Of a DNA stretch of 21,262 nucleotides, positions 1-7,162 are shown piece after piece (within the stretch, counting starts at the first letter, position 1; each line of letters begins with the position of its first letter). The notes under the pieces were generated by a model that saw only the letters and a list, made by a program, of their open reading frames with translations, ran no database searches and was not told the origin of the DNA. Source of the DNA: Chloroflexota bacterium (GTDB lineage Bacteria > Chloroflexota > Anaerolineae > UBA4142); assembly GCA_016199405.1 (NCBI GenBank), contig JACQGS010000221.1, positions 1 to 21,262 on the forward strand. The letters are read 5' to 3'. A program made the translations under genes and the position numbers.

Positions 1-586
1 CGTCCGAGGTGAATAAACCATCGCCGCCGGAGATGAGCACATCGCGCACTTCGGGGTGCGCCTCAAAATACTGCGCGATGCGTTCGAGGCGCTCGCGATT
101 GACGGGCAATTGCCCGGTGCCCACGAGTCGCCGGCGCGTGCAATGGCGACAATACGCAACGCATTGATCGGTCAAATCGACCAGCACGCGATCCGGATAA
201 CGATGCACCAAGCCCGGCACCGGCGAATGCGCGTCCTCACCGAGCGGGTCTTCCAAATCCGGATCATCGAGCGCGTACTCCGCCATCGTAGGCACCACCT
301 GCCGCCGGATCGGACAATTGGGATCGTTCGGATCCATCAGCATCGCGAAATGCGGCGTGATGAAAAATTTCAATTCCAATTTCTGCCGCAATGCCTGATC
401 TTCATCGGACGTGAGCTTGATCAGTTGCGCGACTTGATCGCGATTCCGCACGGCATGGCTCATTTGCCAATGCCAATCGTTCCATTGTTCGGGTGTCGCC
501 TCGGGCCACAAGCGCGCGCGGCGGGGATGGCTATAACTACTACCCGGCGGCTCCTTTTCCTGATATTCAGTTGTCAGAGATTCCAT
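1..586 (-). CDS. KamA-family radical SAM aminomutase (lysine 2,3-aminomutase-like), C-terminal part outside the window
   Basis: Partial gene: ATG at 586-584, reading off the left edge after 195 codons. The frame carries the radical SAM cysteine motif CVAYCRHC (C142, C146, C149), which binds the [4Fe-4S] cluster, followed by LISGGD (about residues 184-189), typical of lysine 2,3-aminomutases and their EpmB relatives. Family members use SAM, the cluster and PLP to move an amino group from C2 to C3 of an amino acid. The N-terminal block EQWNDWHWQM matches the KamA pattern. The PLP lysine and the C-terminal domain lie beyond the window, so the substrate (lysine, glutamate or other) cannot be decided. 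A purine-rich stretch (GGAAGGGGAAG) lies about 8 bases before the ATG. The gene follows the RCK gene at 699 in the same direction with a 112-bp gap. The family is certain; the exact reaction is an inference. Confidence 0.88.
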   Translation of the reverse strand, partial: MESLTTEYQEKEPPGSSYSHPRRARLWPEATPEQWNDWHWQMSHAVRNRDQVAQLIKLTSDEDQALRQKLELKFFITPHFAMLMDPNDPNCPIRRQVVPTMAEYALDDPDLEDPLGEDAHSPVPGLVHRYPDRVLVDLTDQCVAYCRHCTRRRLVGTGQLPVNRERLERIAQYFEAHPEVRDVLISGGDGLFTSD

Positions 587-698
587 TTTCGAAAACTTCC
601 CCTTCCATTCTTGAGATTTCACGCAAATCGATTGCGCGATTGGTTATTCCACTTTGAATTAGGCAAGACCGTTTATGGTTCGCGTCAATCATCCTCCT

Positions 699-1361
699 TC
701 AGCGATTCCCGTTCAACACTTGCACCAAACGATTTTCGTTTTCCAACGTTGTCACCGCGACCACTTCATCGCCGCTATTTAGGACGGTGCCGGCATTCGG
801 AATAATTCCTTTGCCATTGCGAATGATCAGCGGCATGACAAAATCCTCCGGCAGATTCAACTCGCGCAATTCCATACCAACCGCGGGCGAATCGTCCGGC
901 ACGCGCGCTTCCACGATCGCCGCGCCGGCTTCGCGCAGCGTCATCAGGTGCACGAGCGAATGCGCCGGAATTTCGCGCTCGATCTGCGCGAGGATGAGGT
1001 CGGTTGTGGAAACGGTGGTGTCGATGCCGAGGAGTCTAAAGATGTGCTCGTTCTTGGGGTTGTTGATGCGGGCGATCGTGCGCTTGATGGCAAATTTATT
1101 TTTCGCCATCTGGCAGATCATCAAGTTGTCCTCGTCATCGCCGGTCACGGCGATGACGATTTCCGCGCGGCTCAAGCCGGCTTTCTGCATGACCCACGTC
1201 TCGGTGCCGTCGCCGCGCAAGGAGATTTCGCCGAGTTCAGCAATCAGCGCTTCTTCTTTTTTTCGATCTTTTTCGATGATCAGGACTTCGTGTCCCTCGG
1301 CGAGCAATTGCTTGGCAAGATAATAACCCACCTTGCCGCCGCCCACGATGACAATGTACAT
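699..1361 (-). CDS. TrkA-family potassium uptake regulator (RCK_N + RCK_C)
   Basis: About 220 residues. It begins with a Rossmann beta-strand and the nucleotide-binding loop GGGKVG (about residues 7-12), then an acidic residue at the end of strand 2 (IIEKD), typical of RCK_N domains that bind NAD(H) or ATP/ADP. The C-terminal third (from about residue 140, EARVPDDSPAVGMELREL) fits an RCK_C/TrkA_C ligand-binding domain. Such proteins gate Trk/Ktr-type K+ transporters on the cytoplasmic face. The first in-frame codon is a TTG at 1364, but the ATG at 1361 is preferred because GCGGAAAA lies at a normal distance before it. It is preceded by a second RCK gene (1595-2005), with a MITE-like element in the 233-bp gap. 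No TrkH/KtrB membrane partner is in the window; the nearest transporter is the KimA-like gene at 2528-4597. Confidence 0.9.
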   Translation of the reverse strand: MYIVIVGGGKVGYYLAKQLLAEGHEVLIIEKDRKKEEALIAELGEISLRGDGTETWVMQKAGLSRAEIVIAVTGDDEDNLMICQMAKNKFAIKRTIARINNPKNEHIFRLLGIDTTVSTTDLILAQIEREIPAHSLVHLMTLREAGAAIVEARVPDDSPAVGMELRELNLPEDFVMPLIIRNGKGIIPNAGTVLNSGDEVVAVTTLENENRLVQVLNGNR

Positions 1362-1413
1362 CAATTTTTCCGCTGACTCGAATGCATACGCAGAGCAATC
1401 CGTAAGGGTTCAG

Positions 1414-1590
1414 ATGTCATTGCGAGGAGGCGTTTTTTTGCCGACGAAGCAACACTTGCACCGCACGCAAGTGCAGGTGTCTCCAAGCCACAAGTGGAGT
1501 GATCCTCTTTGCCTTTGGAACTCGGGGATTGCTTCGCACACTTGCCCTGGCGGTAACGCAAGTGCCAGGGAAAATCGCTCGCAATGACAT
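1414..1590. mobile_element. 177-bp MITE-like element with 13-bp perfect terminal inverted repeats
   Basis: The ends are perfect inverted repeats: ATGTCATTGCGAG at 1414-1426 and CTCGCAATGACAT at 1578-1590. Inside are two stem-loops built on CACTTGC/GCAAGTG, one within 1452-1480 and one at 1539-1564. An internal GGGGATTGCTTCGC (1524-1537) is the reverse complement of 1 of the 14-mers in the related sequence at 8343-8356. No protein is convincingly encoded. Related left ends occur at 8326-8338 and 21188-21200. The right end stops 4 bases after the stop codon of the RCK gene at 1595. No clear target-site duplication is visible, so calling it mobile is an inference from its structure and dispersion. 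Confidence 0.6.
1452..1480. repeat. 29-bp stem-loop repeat, copy 1
   Basis: These 29 bases are identical to 8370-8398. They hold the inverted arms CACTTGC and GCAAGTG around a 7-base loop, followed by CAGGTGT. A variant of the same stem with a different, longer loop recurs 70 bases downstream (1539-1564). It lies inside the MITE-like element. Confidence 0.8.
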
Positions 1591-1594
1591 GGGT

Positions 1595-2005
1595 TTATTT
1601 CTTTCCATCCATCAACAGTTCAGTGATTTTATCGGCGCTCATCACGGTCGGACATACCGTTTCGATGACGCCAAACTCGCGAAACGTATCGGCGCGCACC
1701 GGATCATACAGCCGCGCGATCACCTTGGGCACCTGGAAAACCAAGCGCGCGATTTCGGCTGCCATCGCGTTGGTGTTGTCGCCGTTTGTCGCCGCGATAA
1801 ACGCATCCGCGTGTTCGATGCCGGCGCGCCGCAAAACATCTTCGTCAATGCCGACGCCCAACAGAATCGTCCCGCGAAATTCCGGCGGCAAGCGATTGAA
1901 CGAATCACTATTCCGATCGATGATCGTCACTTGATGTTGTTGCTGATCGAGGACTTGCGCGAGATACGCGCCGAGTCGTCCACAACCGAGAATGATGACC
2001 TTCAC
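1595..2005 (-). CDS. single-domain RCK_N (TrkA-N) NAD-binding protein
   Basis: 136 residues forming one RCK_N Rossmann domain: the loop GCGRLG (about residues 7-12) after strand VIIL, then acidic residue D31 in TIIDRN, and an AATNGDNTNAMAAE segment like those of TrkA/KtrA. There is no RCK_C domain; the protein ends soon after the Rossmann fold. RCK proteins bind NAD(H) or ATP/ADP and control K+ transport. The start is a GTG at 2005, supported by GAGGAAG 6 bases upstream; no ATG is available nearby. A promoter candidate lies at 2023-2051. The two-domain RCK gene at 699-1361 lies downstream, so the two proteins may work as a pair, but that is an inference. Confidence 0.9.
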   Translation of the reverse strand: MKVIILGCGRLGAYLAQVLDQQQHQVTIIDRNSDSFNRLPPEFRGTILLGVGIDEDVLRRAGIEHADAFIAATNGDNTNAMAAEIARLVFQVPKVIARLYDPVRADTFREFGVIETVCPTVMSADKITELLMDGKK

Positions 2006-2022
2006 AGAGTTCTTCCTCGATC

Positions 2023-2051
2023 AATATACAGTACATCTGCGCGAAATGCAA
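2023..2051 (-). promoter_or_regulatory. candidate sigma70-type promoter for the RCK genes
   Basis: On the minus strand, TTGCAT (2046-2051), 17 bases, TATATT (2023-2028). The -10 box matches 5 of 6 consensus bases; the -35 box matches only its TTG. The predicted transcript would begin about 10 bases before the GTG at 2005. The fit is by eye only. Confidence 0.4.
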
Positions 2052-2066
2052 TAGGTTTCCAAATTT

Positions 2067-2522
2067 TTAATTTTTCTTGCCGGCGGAATTTTTTTCTCCC
2101 GGCGCCGCTTCGCGGCAAAGATAAACCCATCCCGCGGCGTTTTTCAAAAGGAACGTCGCCGTCGCCCCCAACTGAAAATTTCCCAGCCGCTCGCGATACG
2201 GCACGCCGACGATGACCAAATCAATGTTGCGCTCGATCGCTTCGTCGACCAACGCCGGACCCGCCGCGCGGGATTGCAGCAAATCGGTTTCAATCGAACC
2301 GCCGGCGGATTTTGCCGCGAGCTGCGCGTGCTCGAGAATTTTTTCGGCGCGCTGAATCGGCGCGCTTTGCTCGGCATCGAGCGCCGCCCCGCGTTCCACT
2401 TCGATCACATGCACCGCGAGAATTTTCGCTTTTTCTTTGCGCGCGAGTTCGCATGCCAGGCGAATCGCTTCGTCGTTGACGGCAAGTCCGGAAACCGGAA
2501 CGAGAATGGATGTATATTTCAT
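2067..2522 (-). CDS. UspA-family universal stress protein
   Basis: About 151 residues with the Usp alpha/beta fold: an N-terminal strand (YTSILVPVSG), a helix (DEAIRLACELARKEKAKILAVHVIE in overlapping form) and a strand DLVIVGV near residue 110. The usual ATP-binding signature G-x2-G-x9-G-S/T is not intact; the corresponding stretch is GVPYRERLGNFQLGATA, so it may not bind ATP in the usual way. The ATG at 2522 is chosen because AGGAAG lies 8 bases before it; a GTG at 2531 would overlap that site. The ribosome binding site overlaps the stop codon of the KimA-like gene (2528), so the two are probably co-transcribed and translationally linked. A stand-alone Usp protein next to a transporter with its own Usp-like tail suggests a role in regulating the transporter (inference). 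Confidence 0.88.
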   Translation of the reverse strand: MKYTSILVPVSGLAVNDEAIRLACELARKEKAKILAVHVIEVERGAALDAEQSAPIQRAEKILEHAQLAAKSAGGSIETDLLQSRAAGPALVDEAIERNIDLVIVGVPYRERLGNFQLGATATFLLKNAAGWVYLCREAAPGEKNSAGKKN

Positions 2523-2527
2523 CGGTG

Positions 2528-4597
2528 TCACTTCCTGAGATGATACGGCAAATCAATCACCGCCGTGTTATGTCGAAACAAGAGCGCGGCTTTGAGACGC
2601 AGCGCCGTCTGATTGTGCAACAGATGCTGCCACCACACCGCCGGCAAAGATTCAGCCAGAATAATCGTGACGTAGGAATCCGGATCGTTCTTTTGCAACG
2701 CGTCTAAATATGCCAAGAAGGGTTCCATGAAGGCGCGATAAGGCGATTCCAAAATCACCAGATCGGTCCCATTCGCCCAGCGCTTCCACTGCTCTTGAAA
2801 TTCCTCGCCTTCTTCTAAATCGTGCATCAAATGGATCACCACCGGATTTTTCGAGATCGTGCGCGCGTAGGCAAGCGCGCGTAAAGAGGCTTTGTTGATC
2901 GAGTGGATTGGCACGAGCGTCAGCTGTTTGATCGGCTTACCCAGAGCCGTATCCGCCGGCGTAATCGCCAATTGCTCGGCAACATTGCGATAATGCCGCT
3001 GGATGAGGTTAAAGACCGCGACGAGGATCGGCACGAGCAGAATGACCATCCACGCGCCCAAAAAGAATTTGACGGAGCCGACGACCACGAGAACGAACGC
3101 CGTGAGCAGCGCGCCGGTCGCGTTAAAGAGAATACTTTTCCGCCAGCCGGCCTCCCGCGCTTTGAGCCAGTGCCGCACCATGCCGGCTTGCGAAAGCGTA
3201 AACGAAATAAAAACGCCGACCGCGTAGAGCGGAATCAACGCGTGCGTGCTCGCGCCGAATAAAACAATCAGCGCCGCCGCGAGGATTCCGAGATAAATAA
3301 TTCCATTCGAGAAGGCGAGGCGGTCGCCGCGAAATGAAAATTGATGCGGCATAAACCCGTCGCGCGCGAGCACGTAGGCAAGGCGCGGAAAACCGGAAAA
3401 ACTCGTATTCGCCGCCAAAACGAGAATCAGCATCGTCGCCACTTGAAAGATGCCGTAAAAAATGCCGCTGCCCATCACCGCCCGCGCCACTTCCGAGATC
3501 ACGGTTTCGGTTTCGGTCGGCACGACTTGATACTGATCCGCCAAAAAGGTGATCCCGATAAAGAAAAACGCGAGAATACTCGACATCACGGTGAGCGTCG
3601 TCGCCGCGTTTTGACTTTCCGGTTTTTTGAACGCCGGCACGCCGTTCGAAATCGCTTCGGTGCCGGTCATCGCGACGCTGCCGGCGGCGAACGCGTGCAA
3701 AATCAAAAAAAGTGTAATGGGTTCCAAATCGTGCGGCAAGGGGTTCGGAGTAAGCTCAACCGGCGCCTCTCCCAAAAATATTCGCGCGACCCCAATCACG
3801 ATAATTGCCGCAAGATTGACAATGAAGGCATACGTTGGCAAGGCAAAGATGGATGCCGATTCGCGAACGCCGCGTAAATTGATCAACGTAATGATCCCCA
3901 CAAAAAAAACCGTCAGCTCGACGCGCACCGGAAATAATTGCGGCGCGGCGGACGTCAACGCGGCGGTGCCGGCAGAGACCGAGACCGCGACGGTCAGCAC
4001 GTAATCGATCAATAATGCGGCGGCGGCAATCAAGCCATATTGCGTGCCCAGATTTTCGCGCGAGACGGTGTACGCGCCGCCGCCGTGCGGATACGCGTGA
4101 ACAGTTTGGCGATAGGAGAACGAAACGACGCCGAGCAATAACGCAATCGCGACGGCAACGCCCAGCGCGTAATTCAAGCCCAGCGCGCCGGCGACCACCA
4201 GCACGATCAAGATTTCTTCGGTCGCGTACGCGCTCGACGAAATGGCGTCGGAAGAAAAAACCGCGAGTGCCTTGATCTTGGTCAGCCGCTCGTCTTTTTC
4301 CGATTCGGAGCGCAAGGGCTTGCCGACGAGAAATGCTTTGAGCCGCGCCAGCGAATGCCCAATGCCTTTTTGCGCGACCGACGCCGCTTCGTCCGCGCGC
4401 AACACGCCGGGCGCGATGCGTTTCAGATGCTCGTCCGCGCGAATGATCCGCACAAAACTATCGCCCTGACGCCGACCGTGATGAATTTCTACCGCGGTGA
4501 GATCGGGGCGAATGTGTCGTTCGGTTTTTCGACCGTTTTCGGACGGAGCCGACTCGGGTGGATTCGGTTTTTCGTTTTCGATTTTTTTCTCTTCCAA
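2528..4597 (-). CDS. KimA-type APC-superfamily potassium transporter with C-terminal Usp-like domain
   Basis: 689 residues. A hydrophilic N-terminal stretch of about 105 residues is followed by an APC-fold membrane region of about 12 helices (about 107-535), starting with the distinctive LAVFSSDAISSSAYATEEI, which resembles Bacillus KimA (YdaO). A cytoplasmic Usp-like tail (about 545-689) contains TLVPIHSINKAS and WWQHLLHNQTALRLK, again like KimA. KimA is a high-affinity proton-coupled K+ importer inhibited by c-di-AMP; generic tools often call such proteins amino acid permeases. The start is a TTG at 4597 with GAGAGG 9 bases upstream. Neighbours are a Usp protein 5 bases downstream and two RCK proteins, which supports a potassium role. 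K+ as the substrate is inferred from family resemblance and context. Confidence 0.82.
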   Translation of the reverse strand: MEEKKIENEKPNPPESAPSENGRKTERHIRPDLTAVEIHHGRRQGDSFVRIIRADEHLKRIAPGVLRADEAASVAQKGIGHSLARLKAFLVGKPLRSESEKDERLTKIKALAVFSSDAISSSAYATEEILIVLVVAGALGLNYALGVAVAIALLLGVVSFSYRQTVHAYPHGGGAYTVSRENLGTQYGLIAAAALLIDYVLTVAVSVSAGTAALTSAAPQLFPVRVELTVFFVGIITLINLRGVRESASIFALPTYAFIVNLAAIIVIGVARIFLGEAPVELTPNPLPHDLEPITLFLILHAFAAGSVAMTGTEAISNGVPAFKKPESQNAATTLTVMSSILAFFFIGITFLADQYQVVPTETETVISEVARAVMGSGIFYGIFQVATMLILVLAANTSFSGFPRLAYVLARDGFMPHQFSFRGDRLAFSNGIIYLGILAAALIVLFGASTHALIPLYAVGVFISFTLSQAGMVRHWLKAREAGWRKSILFNATGALLTAFVLVVVGSVKFFLGAWMVILLVPILVAVFNLIQRHYRNVAEQLAITPADTALGKPIKQLTLVPIHSINKASLRALAYARTISKNPVVIHLMHDLEEGEEFQEQWKRWANGTDLVILESPYRAFMEPFLAYLDALQKNDPDSYVTIILAESLPAVWWQHLLHNQTALRLKAALLFRHNTAVIDLPYHLRK

Positions 4598-4629
4598 ACG
4601 TGCTTGCCTCTCAAAAATCCAAGAGCGTA

Positions 4630-4681
4630 TAGCATAGCCCCTCGTGGGCGTTGTTCAATACGCGCACAAGGCGCTATGCTA
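4630..4681. repeat. inverted repeat TAGCATAGC...GCTATGCTA at the PNP 3' end
   Basis: TAGCATAGCCCC (4630-4641) and GGCGCTATGCTA (4670-4681) are complementary at 11 of 12 positions around a 28-base loop. The right arm contains the stop codon of the PNP gene (4674-4676). Its sequence GGCGCTATGCTAC (4670-4682) recurs exactly at 9099-9111. It may act as a weak terminator between the PNP and KimA-like genes, but no T-run follows. Confidence 0.6.
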
Positions 4682-5525
4682 CTTTTCCAACATCCTCCAA
4701 AGCGATCACGGCTTTGATAAGACTCGTCATTTTGGGAACTGCCGCTTCGCCGGCTTCGAGCACTTCGGCGTGGGTTACCTTGGCGTGCCCACTCGCGAGG
4801 GAATTCGAAATCAAACTCAAGCCCAGTACGCGCATCAAGCCATGCCGCGCGACGATCACTTCCGGCACGGTCGACATTCCAACCGCGTCCGCGCCGATCA
4901 ACCGGATAAAACGCACATCCGCCGGCGATTCGAACGATGGACCGGCGAGCATCACATAAACGCCTTCGCGCAGCGCGATGCCGAGTGCGCGCGCACTCGC
5001 GCGCGCCGAATCGCGCAATGCCGGGTCGTACGCATCGGTCATATCCGGAAAACGCGGACCGAGCGAGTCATCGTTGGGACCGCGCAACGGATTCAACCCG
5101 GCCATTCCAACCAGATTGATGTGATCGTTGATCAGCATCAAATCGCCGGCGCGAAAATTTTCATTGATGCCGCCCGCCGCGTTTGTAACGATCAGCGTGC
5201 CGATGCCCAACTCGCGCATTGCGCGGATCGGCAAAGTGATTTGTTGCATCGAGTTGCCTTCGTAATAATGCGCCCGCCCGCGCATTACGAGCACCGTCTT
5301 GCCGCTCAATTCGCCGATCACCAATTCGCCGCTATGCCCTTGAACCGTTGAAACCGGGAAATGGGGGATGTCGCCAAACGCGATGTGATCCGCGCGCGCG
5401 ACTTGATCGGCAAGCGCGTTTAGCCCGGAGCCGAGAATAATGCCAATCGCCGGTTGATATTTACTGCGGGCTTGAATGAATTGCGCGGCGTGCTGAAATT
5501 CCGCGCGGGTCAATTGCGCTTCCAA
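4674..5525 (-). CDS. punA: purine nucleoside phosphorylase (trimeric PNP family I)
   Basis: 283 residues, normal for the trimeric PNP family, which splits inosine or guanosine with phosphate to give base and ribose-1-phosphate in the cytoplasm for purine salvage. Visible landmarks are the phosphate-binding GSGL (32-35), GHSG with H64, GRAHYYEG (83-90), NAAGG (115-119), GPSFES with E199, M217-S218, and N241. The E199/N241 pair corresponds to the Glu/Asn pair that selects 6-oxopurines in this family. The start is a TTG at 5525 with GAGAGG 5 bases before it; no better codon is close. The PH-SHOCT gene ends 40 bases upstream, so an operon with xerD and the PH gene is likely. The stop codon lies in a dispersed repeat. 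S-methyl-thioadenosine phosphorylase is a related alternative but less likely given E199/N241. Confidence 0.93.
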   Translation of the reverse strand: MEAQLTRAEFQHAAQFIQARSKYQPAIGIILGSGLNALADQVARADHIAFGDIPHFPVSTVQGHSGELVIGELSGKTVLVMRGRAHYYEGNSMQQITLPIRAMRELGIGTLIVTNAAGGINENFRAGDLMLINDHINLVGMAGLNPLRGPNDDSLGPRFPDMTDAYDPALRDSARASARALGIALREGVYVMLAGPSFESPADVRFIRLIGADAVGMSTVPEVIVARHGLMRVLGLSLISNSLASGHAKVTHAEVLEAGEAAVPKMTSLIKAVIALEDVGKVA

Positions 5526-5530
5526 ATTAT

Positions 5531-5560
5531 CCTCTCTGTGCTCCCTGTGCCCTCTCTGTG
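5531..5560. repeat. direct repeat CCTCTCTGTG x2 upstream of PNP
   Basis: The 10-mer CCTCTCTGTG occurs at 5531-5540 and 5551-5560, separated by the similar 10-mer CTCCCTGTGC. Read on the minus strand, the copy nearest the gene supplies the GAGAGG ribosome binding site for PNP. It has the look of a short dispersed repeat. Confidence 0.6.
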
Positions 5561-5565
5561 GCTAT

Positions 5566-6210
5566 TTACATCCGCGCGAGCAATTCCGCTTTTTTCTTTT
5601 GAAATTCTTCTTCGGTCAAAATTCCCTGCTTGCGTAGCGCATCGAGTTGTCCAATCAAAACCGGAATCGCGCCGGCGACTTCCGCGCCGATCGAAGCCAT
5701 TTGATCATCCGTCCCGTACGCTTGTTTTTGATTCAGTATTTCGGTTTTGAATTTGATCGGCTGCGGCACGCGGCGAAAAGAATTGACACCGGTCTCGCTG
5801 GCGGTCAGAATTTCGACGTCCCCATAATCCAACAAACGCCCCCACAAGGATTGTCGCATCACGATATCGTTGACTTTTTCCAACGACGAATCAATGACAT
5901 GTTTGCTGATGATGCCTTCGGATTGAATGACGCGGCGGTTCGTCAAAACCAATTCGCGACTGAGCCAAGCCGCATAATCACGCAAGAAGCCGGCAACCGG
6001 GATCAAAAGCAACAGCAAGGGCGCAAAACGGAGCCACGCAAATCGATCGCCCGCCTGAGCCAACATCGCAGTGAAGGCGATGCTGAGCACCAGCGCGGCA
6101 ATCGCAATAATGAGATTGCGGACCGCGGAGAGAAACAGCGCAATCAAATGCTGTCGCGTTGCCAGGATGATTTTTTCGTTTTCGGCGAGTAACCCTTCAA
6201 TGTAACTCAT
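5566..6210 (-). CDS. membrane protein with bacterial PH (bPH2/DUF304) and C-terminal SHOCT domains
   Basis: 214 residues. Two hydrophobic segments (about 22-52 and 60-82) are followed by a bacterial pleckstrin-homology-like domain with the typical ELVLTNRRVIQSEGIIS and IVMRQSLWGRLLDYGDVEILT (split here over about 85-140). A SHOCT motif closes the protein (about 181-213; LDALRKQGILTEEEFQKKKAEL in overlapping form). SHOCT motifs are short helical tails thought to mediate oligomerisation. The biochemical function of this architecture is unknown. Its ATG (6210-6208) overlaps the xerD stop by 4 bases (ATGA), pointing to translational coupling. It therefore probably shares an operon with the recombinase and the PNP gene, although no functional link is obvious. 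Confidence 0.85.
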   Translation of the reverse strand: MSYIEGLLAENEKIILATRQHLIALFLSAVRNLIIAIAALVLSIAFTAMLAQAGDRFAWLRFAPLLLLLIPVAGFLRDYAAWLSRELVLTNRRVIQSEGIISKHVIDSSLEKVNDIVMRQSLWGRLLDYGDVEILTASETGVNSFRRVPQPIKFKTEILNQKQAYGTDDQMASIGAEVAGAIPVLIGQLDALRKQGILTEEEFQKKKAELLARM

Positions 6211-7097
6211 TCTTTTTCATTTCCCAGTGCCGGCGGATTCACCGGCTCGGCAAGCCGCGCGTACACTTTGGTCGTAGTAACATTGGAATGCCCCAGCATT
6301 CGCGAAAGATTTTCCAGGTTTTCTCCGCGATTCAACGCGTGCGCCGCAAACGAATGCCGCAAAATGTGCGGGGTGACCGGCGCAGTAATCTCCGCGCGTC
6401 GGACGTATTCACGGATAATCAACCACAGCCCCTGCCGCGTCAGCCGCTCACCCTGCGGGTTGAGGAACAACGCCGTCTCATTCGGCTGGGGCGAAAAATC
6501 GGTGCGCGCTAATTCCAAATATTCTTGCAACGCAGTGCCTGCGCGCGGCGGGATCACCAGCACGCGGCGCTTGCCGCCGTGCCCGGTGCAATGCAAAGTT
6601 TGTTGATCGAGATGCAAATCGGTCAGATCGAGCGCGACGAGCTCGCTCACGCGCAAACCGGTTGCATAGAGCAATTCCAAGATCGCGCGGTCACGTCGAC
6701 ATTTGAACGAAATTTTCTCCGCTGGCGCCGCGAGCAAGCGTTCGACTTGATCTTCCGTCAAAATTTTCGGGGGCTGCTTTTCAAAACGCGGAGAATCAAG
6801 CGTAGCCGTCGGATCATCCGCGACGACGCCGCTGCCGACCAAATAGTGATAAAAAGTTTTGAGGACGGTGACTTTGCGCGAAACACTTGCCGGCGTATAG
6901 CCGCGTTCCTTCAAATGCAAAATGAATGAAAGCAGCAGCGGCTTGTCGACGCGCGTCCAGCCGGAGAGATGCGGCTGTTCATTCAGCGCAAAATTCAAGA
7001 ATTGTTTGAGGTCGTTCCGATACGCGTCCAGCGTGTTACGCGTGTAACCTTTGGCGATTTGAAAATCGGAAAGAAAATTTGAAATATATTCTTCCAT
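6207..7097 (-). CDS. xerD: tyrosine recombinase XerD-like
   Basis: 296 residues, the usual length for XerC/XerD. An N-terminal SAM-like core-binding domain (1-100, KGYTRNTLDAYRNDL) precedes the catalytic domain. All active-site residues are present: R149 (ATGLRVSEL), K176, H244 and R247 (TPHILRHSF), H270 (MLGHSN) and Y279 (KVYARL). Xer recombinases resolve chromosome dimers at dif at the division septum. The LTRQGLW motif before the HxxR box resembles XerD more than XerC, but many monoderm or Chloroflexota genomes carry several such paralogues, so the assignment is tentative. ATG at 7097 has no clear Shine-Dalgarno sequence. An extended -10 promoter lies at 7119-7127. No att-like repeats or phage genes are nearby, so a chromosomal role is more likely than an integrase. 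Confidence 0.9.
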   Translation of the reverse strand: MEEYISNFLSDFQIAKGYTRNTLDAYRNDLKQFLNFALNEQPHLSGWTRVDKPLLLSFILHLKERGYTPASVSRKVTVLKTFYHYLVGSGVVADDPTATLDSPRFEKQPPKILTEDQVERLLAAPAEKISFKCRRDRAILELLYATGLRVSELVALDLTDLHLDQQTLHCTGHGGKRRVLVIPPRAGTALQEYLELARTDFSPQPNETALFLNPQGERLTRQGLWLIIREYVRRAEITAPVTPHILRHSFAAHALNRGENLENLSRMLGHSNVTTTKVYARLAEPVNPPALGNEKE

Positions 7098-7118
7098 GGG
7101 GCAAATGAAAACCGCGCT

Positions 7119-7147
7119 ATTGTATCACAGCGCATACCGCGCCACAA
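7119..7147 (-). promoter_or_regulatory. candidate extended -10 promoter for xerD-PH-PNP
   Basis: On the minus strand, TGATACAAT (7119-7127) is an extended -10 (TGn plus TACAAT, 5 of 6). The hexamer 17 bases upstream, TTGTGG (7142-7147), is a poor -35 box, as is common for extended -10 promoters. The predicted start is about 15 bases before the xerD ATG. Confidence 0.45.
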
Positions 7148-7162
7148 ACCCAAATTGTCAGC

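Noticed and set aside
567..692. Minus-strand 41-codon open frame just after the RCK stop, with AGGAGG touching its ATG
   Set aside because: The ribosome binding site has no spacer to the ATG, the frame overlaps the kamA start by 20 bases and the protein resembles nothing known to me.
1362..1594. tRNA, CRISPR or small protein in the largest gap
   Set aside because: The two CACTTGC stems are unlike a tRNA cloverleaf, there are no regularly spaced repeats, and the short frames have no coding signals; the gap is explained by the MITE-like element.
4598..4673. c-di-AMP riboswitch ahead of the KimA-like gene, as in Bacillus
   Set aside because: The leader is under 80 bases, holds only a simple inverted repeat, and shows none of the riboswitch core.
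6207..7097. Phage or island integrase
   Set aside because: Length and motifs fit XerD; no tRNA, attachment-site repeats or phage genes are nearby.
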